Shown here in pieces: positions 36,428 to 46,264 of a DNA stretch of 64,000 bases. Each line of letters starts with the position of its first letter. Position 1 is the first letter of the stretch. Made by a program: the position numbers and the translations under genes. Below the pieces are notes generated by a model that was given only the letters and a program-made list of their open reading frames with translations, was not told the origin of the DNA and ran no database searches. The DNA is from Balneola vulgaris DSM 17893 (GTDB lineage: Bacteria; Bacteroidota; Rhodothermia; Balneolales; Balneolaceae): positions 903 to 64,902 of the forward strand of contig NZ_AQXH01000006.1 of NCBI RefSeq assembly GCF_000375465.1. Direction: 5' to 3'.

Positions 36428-37501
36428 ATGAGTTCTTTCAAGATTTTAAATGACAACCCCGGTATAAAGAATATTATTATTGCTACCGCTATGATGATAT
36501 TGATCTTTAGTGTAGGCACTATGGGGTATCAATTTATTGAAGACATGACATGGTTTGAAGGGCTTTATATGACCTTTATAACCATCTCAACCATCGGTTT
36601 TACTGAGATTCATACTCTTTCCATTGAAGGCAGAGTATTTACAATGTCACTCTTCGTATTTGGTATTGGTGTCATCTCATACATCGCTTCCCAAACAACA
36701 CAATTACTATTTGAGAGCGAATTATTTCATAAACGCGCAATGCAAAAAAGACTTCAAAAAATGGAAAACCATTATATCATATGCGGCTACGGTAGAATTG
36801 GCCATCGAATTGCAGAAGTACTCAAAGATGCCGGACTACCTCTAGTAATTGTTGAAAACCGAGAAGATAGTTTAGACCGTGTTAAACAAGATCAGGTTTT
36901 ATTTATAGAAGGCGATGCTGAAGATGAATCTGTGTTACTTGAAGCAGGCATCAAAAAAGCTAAAGGGTTGATTTGCACTCTCTCAAGTGATCAAGATAAT
37001 GTGTTTACCACTCTGCTAGCTCGTGAACTGAATCCAAATTTATTCATCCTTGTACGAACCAATGAGAACAAAAACCGAAGCAGAGTACTTAGAGCTGGCG
37101 CAAATAAAGTAATCTCCCCTTATGAAATTGGGGCTGATCGAATGGCAAATGTGATCTTACGCCCTCACGTAGATGAATTTGTGAATTCCATTACAAAATA
37201 CACTTTACACGATCACACGTTTGACGAGGTTTTAATTGCTAAAGGATCGGAATTAGACGGTAAATCTTTAGCTGAGATCAACGTCCGAAATCAACACGGA
37301 GTGCTCATTATAGCGATCATTCCTCAAGGTGAAAGTATAAAATTTAACCCCGATAGTTCTGAACATATCTATGAAGGAGATTCCTTAATTTTGATAGGTG
37401 ATCTAAAGCAGATTGATAAGTTTAGAACTGAGGTTTGCAACGACAATCGTTCAATAGCTGAACGAACAATGAATTACGAAATTAAAAAATCCCATGATTA
37501 G
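36428..37501 (+). CDS. two-TM potassium channel with RCK (TrkA) domain
   Basis: The 357-aa protein has two membrane helices (about 15-35 and 65-83) around a pore helix with filter TIGFT (55-59), then a TrkA-N domain (HYIICGYGRIGHRIAEVL) and a TrkA-C domain to the end. MthK-like channels conduct K+ and are gated by ligands on the RCK ring. The filter departs from TVGYG: the last Gly is Thr. It may conduct K+ with altered selectivity. It follows porQ by 2 bases and overlaps aroC by 8. Confidence 0.9.
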   Translation: MSSFKILNDNPGIKNIIIATAMMILIFSVGTMGYQFIEDMTWFEGLYMTFITISTIGFTEIHTLSIEGRVFTMSLFVFGIGVISYIASQTTQLLFESELFHKRAMQKRLQKMENHYIICGYGRIGHRIAEVLKDAGLPLVIVENREDSLDRVKQDQVLFIEGDAEDESVLLEAGIKKAKGLICTLSSDQDNVFTTLLARELNPNLFILVRTNENKNRSRVLRAGANKVISPYEIGADRMANVILRPHVDEFVNSITKYTLHDHTFDEVLIAKGSELDGKSLAEINVRNQHGVLIIAIIPQGESIKFNPDSSEHIYEGDSLILIGDLKQIDKFRTEVCNDNRSIAERTMNYEIKKSHD

Positions 37502-38675
37502 ATATTTAACAGCGGGCGAATCTCATGGACCAGCATTAACCGGAATTGTAGAAGGGGTTCCAGCAGGTTTATCCATAACAGAAGCTGATTTAGCGGAACA
37601 TTTAGCTCGCCGCCAAAAAGGGTATGGTCGTGGTGGTCGCATGGCTTTTGAAAAAGATATAGCCACCATTAACTCCGGTGTACGCTTCGGCAAAACCATG
37701 GGTGGTCCCATTTCTTTGGTTTTAGAAAATCGTGCATTCCAAAAAGATGCTGCAGGTTGGCCAGTAGTAATGAACAAAGAGGAAGAGGCTGAAGGCATTG
37801 AGAAAATCACCCTTCCACGCCCAGGACATGCAGATTTAGTAGGAAGCCAGAAGTATAGATTTGATGATATTCGACCTGTTATTGAGCGCTCTAGTGCTCG
37901 TGAAACAGCCATGCGTGTAGCTTGTTGTGGTGTAGCTCGGCAGTTTTTAAAACATTTCGGCATTCAGATTGGTGGGCATGTTATTCAAATTGGGAAAGTG
38001 GGTTACGAGTCTTGGGAAGATGTTAGAACCTTAGCCGACCCCCTTGTAGAAAAGGGCGCTGAAGAAATTTTTAGAGCTTCCGATCAATCCGATGTTCGCT
38101 GTTTAGATGCCACCTTGAGCGAAGCCATGCGTGAAGAAATTAAAATTCAACGGAAAGCTGGTTCTTCACTTGGGGGTATCTACGAAATTATCATTACCGG
38201 TGTACCCGTAGGTTTAGGTAGCTACACCCATTGGGATAAGAAACTCGATGGAATGATTGCCCATGCAATTATGGGAACTCAAGCAATGAAAGGCGTTGAA
38301 ATCGGCTATGGGTTTGAAGCCGCGCGCACTCATGGCCATGAAGTGCATGACGAGATATCACATGATGGTTCAAGATTTACCCGAAAAACCAATAGAGCAG
38401 GCGGTATTGAAGGTGGTATGAGCACAGGTATGCCTATCATCATACGTGGAGCTATGAAACCTATTCCTACCATGCTTAACCCATTGGGAACGATTGATAT
38501 GCATACGCTAGAGGAAACAAATACACGTTATGAGCGTTCTGATGTTTGTGCATTACCAAGAGCCGTTGTTGTGGCAGAAAGTGTACTAGCGCCTGTGATA
38601 GCCAATGCCTTTTTAGAAAAATTCGGTGGCGACTCAATACAAGAAATAGAAGAACGTTTTAAAAAAGCTAAATAG
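37494..38675 (+). CDS. aroC: chorismate synthase
   Basis: AroC turns EPSP into chorismate using reduced FMN, the last shikimate step. The 393-aa protein begins MIRYLTAGESHGPAL, with the GESHG motif, and shows RRQKGYGRGGRMAFEKD and the C-terminal RSDVCALPRAVVVAE block. The start overlaps the K+ channel gene by 8 bases. It follows the channel in the porQ operon, an unusual setting for an amino-acid gene. Confidence 0.96.
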   Translation: MIRYLTAGESHGPALTGIVEGVPAGLSITEADLAEHLARRQKGYGRGGRMAFEKDIATINSGVRFGKTMGGPISLVLENRAFQKDAAGWPVVMNKEEEAEGIEKITLPRPGHADLVGSQKYRFDDIRPVIERSSARETAMRVACCGVARQFLKHFGIQIGGHVIQIGKVGYESWEDVRTLADPLVEKGAEEIFRASDQSDVRCLDATLSEAMREEIKIQRKAGSSLGGIYEIIITGVPVGLGSYTHWDKKLDGMIAHAIMGTQAMKGVEIGYGFEAARTHGHEVHDEISHDGSRFTRKTNRAGGIEGGMSTGMPIIIRGAMKPIPTMLNPLGTIDMHTLEETNTRYERSDVCALPRAVVVAESVLAPVIANAFLEKFGGDSIQEIEERFKKAK

Positions 38676-38683
38676 GTAATCCT

Positions 38684-39010
38684 GTGAGCTCAAAGATTTC
38701 AATACTTGCTACTAAGTTGAAAAATAATCCTAAGGATTGTTTTTTAATGTTTGCTTTAGCTCTAGAATTACTAAAGTTAGGTGAGCAACAAAAAGCTTTA
38801 ACTCTATTTCAAACTATAGCTAAAACGGATCCTAATTACGTAGGGGTTTACTATCACCTTGGTAAACTTTTAGAGGAACTAAATAGAGCAGAAGAAGCTA
38901 TAGTTCAATATAAAACAGGCATTAAAATCGCTCAGCAATTGAACGACCAACATGCCAAGTCTGAGTTACAGGGTGCGCTCATGAATTTAGAAATGGAAAT
39001 CAACGAATGA
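38684..39010 (+). CDS. small TPR protein
   Basis: The 108-aa protein starts at GTG 38684, 8 bases after aroC, and has two or three tetratricopeptide repeats (LALELLKLGEQQKALTLFQTIAKTDP and GVYYHLGKLLEELNRAEEAIVQYKTGIKIA). No signal peptide, so probably cytoplasmic. It overlaps the next gene by 4 bases (ATGA). Partner unknown. Confidence 0.82.
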   Translation: MSSKISILATKLKNNPKDCFLMFALALELLKLGEQQKALTLFQTIAKTDPNYVGVYYHLGKLLEELNRAEEAIVQYKTGIKIAQQLNDQHAKSELQGALMNLEMEINE

Positions 39011-40005
39011 ACAAATTCACTCCAATAATCACTATGCTTCGTCCATTCTTAGTTTTAATTATCGCTGTATTATTCACGGGCTTTGTGAATGCACAAGAGA
39101 AACAAAGCTATACTGTTAAAAAAGGAGATACTTTCTATAGCATCTCAAAACTACTGGATGCTACCGTTGCTGAGTTAAAACAGTGGAATGATATCACAGG
39201 CAATGAATTATCGATTGGGCAAGTACTAACGTATTACACCACTTCTGATACTACGGCTACTGAAGCTATTGAAGAAGGCGTTGCAGATGACACCTCCAGT
39301 TTAGTAGAACGATCATCTGCCAACCCTAATACTTTTTATATCGTTAAAAGCGGTGACACTCTTACTAAAATTGCCCGGGAATATGATATGGGCATTCAAG
39401 AGCTCCGATCTTTAAACAACCTAAGCAGTGACAACCTTCGCATAGGTCAACGCCTTGCTGTTAAAGCCGTTAGTGTTGCTCCTGTTGTATCCGAGTTTTC
39501 TGAAGAGTCTTCTCCACAAGGGAAATTTGCTCTCTATACCGTAGGCAATTCAGAAAGTCTGGAGGATGTACTCTCTAAATTCGAAATGACCAAGACCGAG
39601 CTTCAAGCTCTTAATCCTGATATTAATATGGATAATTTCGAACTCGCTAAACGAGTGACTGTACTTCTACCTCCATCTCGAACTTTCGATAATCCCTATT
39701 TAGAAAAAGCTGACTTAGAAGACTTAGGCTCTGTGAATGTGCAAGTTTATACCGATGCCTCAAAAGGTAGTACTACAACCAACGGTGAACTTTATAATCC
39801 CAACAAACTAACCGCTGCTCATTCCAATATGTCGTTGGGTTCAATCATATTTATTGAAAACCCAGAGAATGGTCGTGGTATTTATGTTCGAGTAAATGAT
39901 CGTATAGTTGGCTCAGGTTTGAAACTTTCTCATGAAGCTTACCGAATATTAGCTTTCGATTCTTCTAAACCTGCCACCGTTTCTATCTATACCAGCAACC
40001 AATGA
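39007..40005 (+). CDS. LysM and RlpA-like (DPBB) peptidoglycan-associated protein
   Basis: The 332-aa protein has a signal segment (about 14-29, FLVLIIAVLFTGFVNAQ), three LysM motifs (about 34-78 YTVKKGDTFYSISKLL; 104-150 FYIVKSGDTLTKIARE; 172-220, divergent), and a C-terminal RlpA-like double-psi beta-barrel (NVQVYTDASKGSTTTNGELYNPN, KLTAAHSNMSLGSIIFI, VRVNDR). LysM parts bind peptidoglycan; RlpA-like domains bind or cleave glycan strands at septa. The fold keeps the VNDR motif. It overlaps the TPR gene and the CPBP gene by 4 bases each. Confidence 0.9.
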   Translation: MNKFTPIITMLRPFLVLIIAVLFTGFVNAQEKQSYTVKKGDTFYSISKLLDATVAELKQWNDITGNELSIGQVLTYYTTSDTTATEAIEEGVADDTSSLVERSSANPNTFYIVKSGDTLTKIAREYDMGIQELRSLNNLSSDNLRIGQRLAVKAVSVAPVVSEFSEESSPQGKFALYTVGNSESLEDVLSKFEMTKTELQALNPDINMDNFELAKRVTVLLPPSRTFDNPYLEKADLEDLGSVNVQVYTDASKGSTTTNGELYNPNKLTAAHSNMSLGSIIFIENPENGRGIYVRVNDRIVGSGLKLSHEAYRILAFDSSKPATVSIYTSNQ

Positions 40006-40730
40006 AAAATGAGATAACTGAATATTTTAAGGATACTAAAAGTCTTTTATATAGCTTCCTATTCAGTTTGCCATTATTTCTCACTTACGAGCTACTCATT
40101 TTAATAGCTCAACCTGATCCCACTCTTGCTGTTCGAGTTAGCGTTGATGTTTGGTTCAAGTCCATTTTCACATCACTGAATTTAAATGCTATCTCTTGGA
40201 CACTCACCGTTGCTGTTATTCTTGGGTTCATTATTCTTTACAAAGAGCGTGAAAAGCTTAGAACTTTACGATTTCGTTATTTCCCAATACTTATAGCTGA
40301 AAGTCTTCTATATGCAATAGTCACCGCTGTTATCGCAAACTTTCTCGTCAACTTAGTATTTGCATTCGCTCCTGATGGCAGCATTCAAACCTTGAGTGTT
40401 GTTCAAAAATTTGCACTTTCACTTGGGGCGGGTCTCTATGAAGAACTATTCTTCAGAGTTATCCTCGTTACTGCTTTAATATGGGTTTTTGATAAAGTAT
40501 TTAAAGAAGCGAAATGGGCTTCTATAACTTCATCGGTTGTTTTATCTGCTCTTCTATTTAGCTTGGTGCATTATATCGGGCAATATGGCGACCCATTTAC
40601 ACTTTCATCTTTCAGTTATCGGTTTATATTTGGGTTGTTACTGAATGGCTTATATGTATGGAGAGGATTCGGTGTAGCTGCTTGGACGCACGCACTTTAC
40701 GACATTATTGTTCTTCTTATTATTAATTGA
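40002..40730 (+). CDS. CPBP-family intramembrane glutamic protease
   Basis: The 242-aa protein has about seven membrane helices and the CPBP (CAAX protease/bacteriocin-immunity) motifs: GLYEELFFRVIL (EExxxR), FSLVHYI with the catalytic His, and WTHALYDIIV. These enzymes cleave in the membrane, often removing prenylated or signal segments. Substrate unknown. It is last gene of the porQ operon, overlapping the previous gene by 4 bases. Confidence 0.9.
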   Translation: MKNEITEYFKDTKSLLYSFLFSLPLFLTYELLILIAQPDPTLAVRVSVDVWFKSIFTSLNLNAISWTLTVAVILGFIILYKEREKLRTLRFRYFPILIAESLLYAIVTAVIANFLVNLVFAFAPDGSIQTLSVVQKFALSLGAGLYEELFFRVILVTALIWVFDKVFKEAKWASITSSVVLSALLFSLVHYIGQYGDPFTLSSFSYRFIFGLLLNGLYVWRGFGVAAWTHALYDIIVLLIIN

Positions 40731-40838
40731 TTCTTTAAGAGACCGATAAGTTAAATCTATTAACAACTCTTGGGCAGGCTTGTTACTTTGATTTAACGTT
40801 GAATTAATTCAATACAACCAAACCGATTAGGAACGAAT

Positions 40839-40846
40839 TACGTTTG
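40839..40846 (+). promoter_or_regulatory. candidate -7 element of the ECF sigma gene
   Basis: TACGTTTG fits TAnnTTTG, 54 bases ahead of the ATG. A matching -33 box is not seen. Confidence 0.3.
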
Positions 40847-40900
40847 TAATACCATTGACTGGAAGTTACATTGATATTCATTTAGAGGACATAGGATTTA

Positions 40901-41464
40901 ATGAGGGATACGAAGAAAAAACAACAGGAATTCAATGAGGAAATTATTCCACACATGGATGTTCTGTATAACTTTGCCCTTAGGTTAACCACCGATCCCA
41001 ACGATGCGGAAGATTTAGTGCAAGACACTATTGTAAAGGCCTTTCGTTTTTTCAGCAGTTATGAAAAAGGCACTAATGCCAAAGCGTGGTTATTTAGAAT
41101 TCTCAAAAACTCCTTCATTAACAACTATCGTAAGGTTTCCAAACGTCCACAGGAAGTCGACTTTGATGAAGTTTCCACTTATTACGAAAGTGTAAGAGCA
41201 GAACGCACAGAAACCTCTGATCTTGAACGATTGATGTTTCGTGAGTTAATGGACGATGAACTTTCGATTGCTCTATCGCGCCTACCCGAAGATTTTAGAA
41301 CGGTTGTATTACTTTGCGATGTAGAAGGCTACACCTATGAAGAAATCGCCAATATGCTGGATGTACCCATTGGAACCATCCGTTCGCGCCTGCACCGTGG
41401 TAGAAATCTACTTAAAACCGAGTTGCTTGAGTACGCTAAGAAAAGAGGCTATACCGGCGATTGA
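40901..41464 (+). CDS. ECF-type RNA polymerase sigma factor (SigP-like candidate)
   Basis: The 187-aa protein has region 2 (LYNFALRLTTDPNDAEDLVQDTIVKAFRFF) and region 4 (LSRLPEDFRTVVLLCDVEGYTYEEIANML, VPIGTIRSRLHRGR), a standard extracytoplasmic-function sigma. No anti-sigma gene sits downstream: it overlaps a histidine kinase gene tail-to-tail by 16 bases instead. In Porphyromonas gingivalis the T9SS genes are controlled by PorX, PorY and the ECF factor SigP, which also lacks a neighbouring anti-sigma. The presence of porX and porQ here makes a similar role possible, but the sequence does not prove it. Confidence 0.93.
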   Translation: MRDTKKKQQEFNEEIIPHMDVLYNFALRLTTDPNDAEDLVQDTIVKAFRFFSSYEKGTNAKAWLFRILKNSFINNYRKVSKRPQEVDFDEVSTYYESVRAERTETSDLERLMFRELMDDELSIALSRLPEDFRTVVLLCDVEGYTYEEIANMLDVPIGTIRSRLHRGRNLLKTELLEYAKKRGYTGD

Positions 41465-42786
41465 TCAATCATCGGTGTGAGTTGCTCATTTTCTTCTTCA
41501 ATTTTAAGTGTCACTCTCATGGTGGTTCCCTCATTAAGCTCAGATCTTAATACATAAACAGAACCATTGTGGTAATCTTCTATAATCCTTTTGGTTAAGC
41601 TAAGGCCTAATCCCCACCCTCTTTTCTTCGTGCTGAAGCCAGGCCTAAATACACTTCTAACATGTTTAATGTCTATCCCTAAGCCAGAGTCCTCGATATC
41701 AATTAAGATTTCACCTGCATCTACATTTGAGGTTACTTTGATGTAGGAATCCGTTTTGGATGATTGGAGTGCGTCCATTGCATTCTTAACCAGATTCTCA
41801 ATCGCCCATTGAAATAACTCTGGATTAATAAGAACCTTTCCTTCAGCTTTTAATTCTTTTTCGATTCTAATTCCCTTTCCTAAGCGAGGTAAGCGCCGTT
41901 CCATGTACGCTAACACTTGATCCAAGATGGGCTCAATATTCATCAGCTTGAGCTCTGGTTCCGAGCCAATTTTCCCAAACCTTTCTGCAACTCCCGCTAA
42001 GCGTTGAACATCCTTCTCTATTTCGGAAGTAATATTGGTAGCCGTTTCATCATGCCGATACTCATCTTTCATCAAATGAATCCAACCATATAAACTCGAA
42101 ATGGGTGTACCTAATTGATGCGCTGCTTCCTTTGCCATACCCACCCATAAGTTCGATTGCTCAGATCTTGTAATAGAACGATAGGTGGTGAATCCAATTC
42201 CGAGAAGTAATGCCAAAATCAAAATCTGTACATAAGGGAAATACCGCAACAGTTGTACCGTTGGGCTTTCCCCGTAATACACATACTGTACTATTTTCTT
42301 CTTCTCATCCCCAATAGTGATTTTGATTTCCGGATTGAGGCTTTTGTACTCACGAATCAATAATTCTTGATCGCGCGGAGTAGCTAGTCGAGCGGAATCA
42401 ACATTGTTCGAAATGATAATCACATTCTCGTCATCCACTACAATTGCAGGAATCTTAGACTTTTCATCTATGATGATTTCCTGACTTACAAAATCATTTG
42501 AGCTTTTAGCCGCCTCGGCTTCCATAATAAGCTGGATCACACTATCCGGAACGGCTGGGTTGCGCCTTAGGAGCCTGGTTGCTTTAAACAACTTGGTGCT
42601 TGCTTGCTCATTTACAGGTAGGCTATTAAACTCGATGGCCTTTGCCCATAGCTCAACACTTGAACGTTCTTGTTCCAGTATTTTACTCACTAAGTATTGA
42701 TTGTATACAACAGAGCCAACTCCTAAAAATATGAGGAGCACTACTAGTATTATCTTAACCCGACTGGAGGGAACAAACAGTTTCAT
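41449..42786 (-). CDS. membrane sensor histidine kinase (PorY-like candidate)
   Basis: The 445-aa protein has two membrane helices (about 10-30 and 184-203) framing an approximately 150-residue sensor region. The kinase core has His223 in KEAAHQLGTPISSLYGWI, an N-box (ENLVKNAMDAL), G1 (DSGLGID) and G2 (GWGLGLSLTKRI). No HAMP domain is evident. There is no response regulator beside it, so it is an orphan. It is convergent with an ECF sigma gene. Orphan kinase plus separate PorX-type regulator matches the P. gingivalis PorY/PorX arrangement; identity with PorY is inference. Confidence 0.9.
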   Translation of the reverse strand: MKLFVPSSRVKIILVVLLIFLGVGSVVYNQYLVSKILEQERSSVELWAKAIEFNSLPVNEQASTKLFKATRLLRRNPAVPDSVIQLIMEAEAAKSSNDFVSQEIIIDEKSKIPAIVVDDENVIIISNNVDSARLATPRDQELLIREYKSLNPEIKITIGDEKKKIVQYVYYGESPTVQLLRYFPYVQILILALLLGIGFTTYRSITRSEQSNLWVGMAKEAAHQLGTPISSLYGWIHLMKDEYRHDETATNITSEIEKDVQRLAGVAERFGKIGSEPELKLMNIEPILDQVLAYMERRLPRLGKGIRIEKELKAEGKVLINPELFQWAIENLVKNAMDALQSSKTDSYIKVTSNVDAGEILIDIEDSGLGIDIKHVRSVFRPGFSTKKRGWGLGLSLTKRIIEDYHNGSVYVLRSELNEGTTMRVTLKIEEENEQLTPMIDQSPV

Positions 42787-42832
42787 TAGCGAGGCTTGGT
42801 GACTACCTGAATGTATGAATCTTTATGAAATG

Positions 42833-42857
42833 AAAAAGCCCCTATAAAAGGGGCTTT
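42833..42857 (-). terminator. intrinsic terminator after clpX
   Basis: A 9-bp stem (42835-42843 with 42849-42857) with a 5-base loop, followed by T residues on the minus strand. It separates clpX from the histidine kinase gene. Confidence 0.8.
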
Positions 42858-42865
42858 AAAACTGA

Positions 42866-44119
42866 TTAAGCAGAAGCTTTCTGCTTTTCGTACACCGGTG
42901 GTGCTTTGTCTTCGATGGTCTCTGCGGTTATCACACAACGCGAGATATCTTTCATAGAAGGTAAGTTAAACATGATATCTAACATTGCTTCCTCCATAAT
43001 AGATCGAAGTCCACGAGCTCCTGTTTTTCTTGCTTTCGCTTTCTTCACGATTGCTTTTAGAGCTTCATCTTCGAACTCTAGATCTACATCTTCCATCTTA
43101 AACAGCTTTTTGTACTGCTTAGTAATCGCATTCTTAGGATTTTGGAGGATATCCATCATGGCTTCATCCGAAAGCTCGTGGAGACCACAAATCATTGGTA
43201 AACGACCAATCAATTCTGGAATTAATCCAAATCGTTGTAAATCCTCGGGCTCTACTAGCGTAAAGATATCAGGGTCGTTCTTATCAAATTTCGTGTTTTC
43301 TAGGTTATGGAAACCCATCGAGCTGGTTGAAAGCCTTCTTGAAATAATCTCTTCTAGGCCAGCAAATGCGCCACCACAGATAAACAAGATGTTTGATGTA
43401 TCTAATTGGATAAAGCTCTGCTCTGGGTGCTTTCTTCCGCCTTTTGGTGGGATGTTAGCTATAGTGCCTTCTAAGATTTTCAGAAGTGCCTGCTGAACTC
43501 CTTCGCCACTCACATCACGAGTGATAGATGGGTTATCGCTTTTACGAGCCACCTTATCTACTTCATCAATGTAAACGATACCTTGCTTTGCGCGTTCTAC
43601 ATCGTAATCTGCGGCTTGCAGTAAGTTGCTTAAGATGCTTTCAACATCTTCGCCTACATAACCAGCTTCGGTTAGAACCGTTGCATCGGCTATAGTAAAT
43701 GGTACATCGATAATTTTAGCAAGGGTACGTGCCAGTAACGTTTTACCACTACCTGTTGGTCCAAGCAGTACGATGTTACTCTTTTCAATCTGAGTATCAT
43801 CAATTTCGTTACCATCGTGATTAACACGCTTATAATGGTTATAAACGGCAACCGATAGTGTCTTCTTTGCTTGCTCTTGCCCAATCACATACTCATCAAG
43901 TTTAGTCTTGATTTCTACAGGCTTGAGTTGGGTGCTTTCCGGCTTATCTCTACGGCGTGCTAGCGATGCTAAATCGCTTTTGATGATACTAGATGCATCT
44001 TCAACGCATCTATCACATACATACACTCCAGGTCCAGCAACCATACTGTTCACTTCGAGGCTTGAACGCCCACAAAATGAACAATTTACAATATCATTGT
44101 TCTTTTCTTTATCACTCAT
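42866..44119 (-). CDS. clpX: ATP-dependent Clp protease ATP-binding subunit ClpX
   Basis: ClpX unfolds tagged proteins and feeds ClpP. The 417-aa protein has an N-terminal four-Cys zinc domain (CSFCGRSS and YVCDRCVE), Walker A GPTGSGKT, Walker B VYIDEVDK, the [27 protein letters not shown] block and sensor residues. It is third gene of the tig-clpP-clpX operon, 26 bases after clpP, and ends at an intrinsic terminator. Confidence 0.97.
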   Translation of the reverse strand: MSDKEKNNDIVNCSFCGRSSLEVNSMVAGPGVYVCDRCVEDASSIIKSDLASLARRRDKPESTQLKPVEIKTKLDEYVIGQEQAKKTLSVAVYNHYKRVNHDGNEIDDTQIEKSNIVLLGPTGSGKTLLARTLAKIIDVPFTIADATVLTEAGYVGEDVESILSNLLQAADYDVERAKQGIVYIDEVDKVARKSDNPSITRDVSGEGVQQALLKILEGTIANIPPKGGRKHPEQSFIQLDTSNILFICGGAFAGLEEIISRRLSTSSMGFHNLENTKFDKNDPDIFTLVEPEDLQRFGLIPELIGRLPMICGLHELSDEAMMDILQNPKNAITKQYKKLFKMEDVDLEFEDEALKAIVKKAKARKTGARGLRSIMEEAMLDIMFNLPSMKDISRCVITAETIEDKAPPVYEKQKASA

Positions 44120-44145
44120 GACACTACAATCTAATTAAATCGGAC

Positions 44146-44796
44146 TTATTTTCCAGATTTTGGACGTGCAACAACGTTATCCACTAGTCCATACTTCTTT
44201 GCTTCCGCTGCCGACATCCAGTTATTTCTGTCAGAGTCTTTGATGATATCTTCTAAAGTATTACCACTGTGATCAGCAATAATTTGAGAAAGTTCTTTTT
44301 TGATGCGAATAATTTCCTTCGCTTCAATTTCGATATCACTTGCTTGCCCTTGCACACCACCTAATGGCTGGTGAATCATCACTCGTGCGTGTGGCAAACA
44401 ACTTCTTTTACCTTCTGCACCTGCTGTTAATAGCACAGCGCCCATACTTGCTGCCATACCCATGCAGGTAGTAGCTACGTCGCACTTGATGTGCTGCATA
44501 GTATCGTAGATAGCTAAACCTGCTGATACTACACCACCAGGACTGTTAATGTATAGGTTGATATCCTTTTCAGGATCTTCAGATTCTAAAAATAGAAGCT
44601 GGGCTACGATAGAACTCGCTACAACATCATTGATAGGGCTACCAAGGATGATGATGCGGTCTTTTAGCAACCTAGAGTAAATATCGTATGCTCGCTCACC
44701 GCGGCTGGTTGTTTCTACAACCATAGGCACAAGGTTGCTTTCTATTGGATCATTCACTTCAAAAATGGGTTGGGTTGCTAATGGTTGTCTTATCAT
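44146..44796 (-). CDS. clpP: ATP-dependent Clp protease proteolytic subunit
   Basis: The 216-aa serine protease has the catalytic Ser117 in [11 protein letters not shown], His142 in [11 protein letters not shown], and an Asp in KDSDRNNWM. The IYINSPGG loop is present ([11 protein letters not shown]). It assembles into a 14-mer barrel that works with ClpX, the next gene. It follows tig by 13 bases. Confidence 0.97.
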   Translation of the reverse strand: MIRQPLATQPIFEVNDPIESNLVPMVVETTSRGERAYDIYSRLLKDRIIILGSPINDVVASSIVAQLLFLESEDPEKDINLYINSPGGVVSAGLAIYDTMQHIKCDVATTCMGMAASMGAVLLTAGAEGKRSCLPHARVMIHQPLGGVQGQASDIEIEAKEIIRIKKELSQIIADHSGNTLEDIIKDSDRNNWMSAAEAKKYGLVDNVVARPKSGK

Positions 44797-44809
44797 AGCC
44801 TCTTCAGCT

Positions 44810-46099
44810 TTATTTTTTAGATTTTTTCTCCCGCATTTTACGGTATTTCTCTTTGTCTACTTCGGTAATTTTAACCTCGTCTTCCAGTTTTTCAAATACT
44901 TTGTTCTCTCTAATGCTGCTACGTAATTGCTCTAGCATATTAGGATTTTGAGCATAGTATTGTTTTAACTGATCAGCCGTAGCACCATAACGTGCAGCTT
45001 CAGCCGAAATAAACTCATCAATATCTTCGGGTTTTATTTCGATATCTTCAAATGATTCCTGAAGTTTTTGACTAATGAACGACCACTTCGCTTCATTCAA
45101 GCCACGCTCGCGCATTTCTTCTTTGTAAACAACTTCGTCGAAGTTAGCTGGTAGCTTTCCACCTTGTTGTTGCTTTAATTGCTCAACATATGCATTCAAG
45201 ATCTGCTCTAAGAATACTTCTGGAACTTCAACTTCATGAGCTTCAACGAGTGCTTCAACCAATTCGTTCTTCAGCATATCATCTGTAGATTGGTCGTAGT
45301 ACTTTTGCATCTGGCTTTTTAGGAAGCTTTTGAATTCATCTTCCGTCTTCGCTTCGCCATTGCTGTTTTTAGTAATGAACTCTTCGTTCATCTCAGCTTT
45401 TTCAAGCTTTTGAACTTTCTTGATAGTTACACGGAAGCGATCTGTTTCGTCGCCATCACCAAGCTCCATGTCTACAACATCGCCTGTTTTCTTGCCTTTA
45501 AGCGACTTTAAGAAATCTTTAGCGCCATCCTGACGAAGATCGATCACTTGGTCTGTGTCTTCTTCACCATCTACAGGGTTGCCATCTGCATCTAAAGAGA
45601 TTACGTCAACGATAAGTTTTGAGTCTTTTGTAGCTTTAGTATCTACATCTTCCCAAGTACCTTCGCGCTCAAGAGTTCTTTCGATTTCCTCTTCAACTTC
45701 TTCGTCGGTTACATCGTGAACCATTTTGTTCACTTTGATTTTCTTGAGGTCTTTGAGCTCAAACTCAGGCTTAGCACCAATTTTGAATACTACTTCAAGC
45801 TCATCGTTCTCCCACTTGAGATCAAGCATCTCAGTTTCGCCAACAGGAGCGTATTCTGGCACGATATCTTTTTCGTACACACGCTGAACGTAGTTATTTA
45901 TTTCTTCGAGTTCGATTTCTTTACCGAATCTCTTTTTTACAACTGTCAAAGGCACTTTACCAGGTCTGAAACCAGGCATAGCAATTTGATTCTTGTATTT
46001 CTTATAGGCTTTATCGAAAGTATCTTGTAAGTCTTCGCGATTAGCTGTTAAGGTGAGTTCTTTATCAACTGAGGTTATCTCTTTAACAGAAATGTTCAC
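44810..46099 (-). CDS. tig: trigger factor, ribosome-associated chaperone
   Basis: The 429-aa protein has the N-terminal ribosome-binding domain with the GFRPGKVP signature (about 43-50), a middle FKBP-like isomerase region that is divergent ([12 protein letters not shown]), and the C-terminal chaperone arms ([12 protein letters not shown]). It binds nascent chains at the exit tunnel. It is first of tig-clpP-clpX, a widely conserved order, and starts 67 bases after tRNA-Leu, which may be cotranscribed. Confidence 0.95.
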   Translation of the reverse strand: MNISVKEITSVDKELTLTANREDLQDTFDKAYKKYKNQIAMPGFRPGKVPLTVVKKRFGKEIELEEINNYVQRVYEKDIVPEYAPVGETEMLDLKWENDELEVVFKIGAKPEFELKDLKKIKVNKMVHDVTDEEVEEEIERTLEREGTWEDVDTKATKDSKLIVDVISLDADGNPVDGEEDTDQVIDLRQDGAKDFLKSLKGKKTGDVVDMELGDGDETDRFRVTIKKVQKLEKAEMNEEFITKNSNGEAKTEDEFKSFLKSQMQKYYDQSTDDMLKNELVEALVEAHEVEVPEVFLEQILNAYVEQLKQQQGGKLPANFDEVVYKEEMRERGLNEAKWSFISQKLQESFEDIEIKPEDIDEFISAEAARYGATADQLKQYYAQNPNMLEQLRSSIRENKVFEKLEDEVKITEVDKEKYRKMREKKSKK

Positions 46100-46165
46100 T
46101 TTTTCTCCGCTTTTTGGTGTGCTATTAAATGGATGAACAGAATATCATTCATTAAGAAAGGAAAG

Positions 46166-46249
46166 TACGAGAGGGGGGACTCGAACCCCCACGCCGGTTA
46201 AAGCACTAGATCCTAAATCTAGCGTGTCTACCAATTCCACCACTCTCGC
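46166..46249 (-). tRNA. tRNA-Leu (anticodon TAG)
   Basis: An 84-base tRNA with the long variable arm of Leu tRNAs. Acceptor GCGAGAG pairs with CTCTCGT (1-72 is a G-T wobble); the anticodon stem CTAGA/TCTAG carries TAG at 46215-46213; the T arm GGGGG TTCGAGT CCCCC is intact. CCA is not encoded. It precedes tig on the same strand. Confidence 0.96.
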
Positions 46250-46264
46250 GAAATTTAGAGCTTG

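Noticed and set aside
37523-37963. 146-codon minus-strand open frame
   Set aside because: Antisense to aroC, which is a certain gene in the other strand.
42906-43496. 196-codon plus-strand open frame
   Set aside because: Antisense to clpX; its codons mirror that gene and it has no recognised motif.
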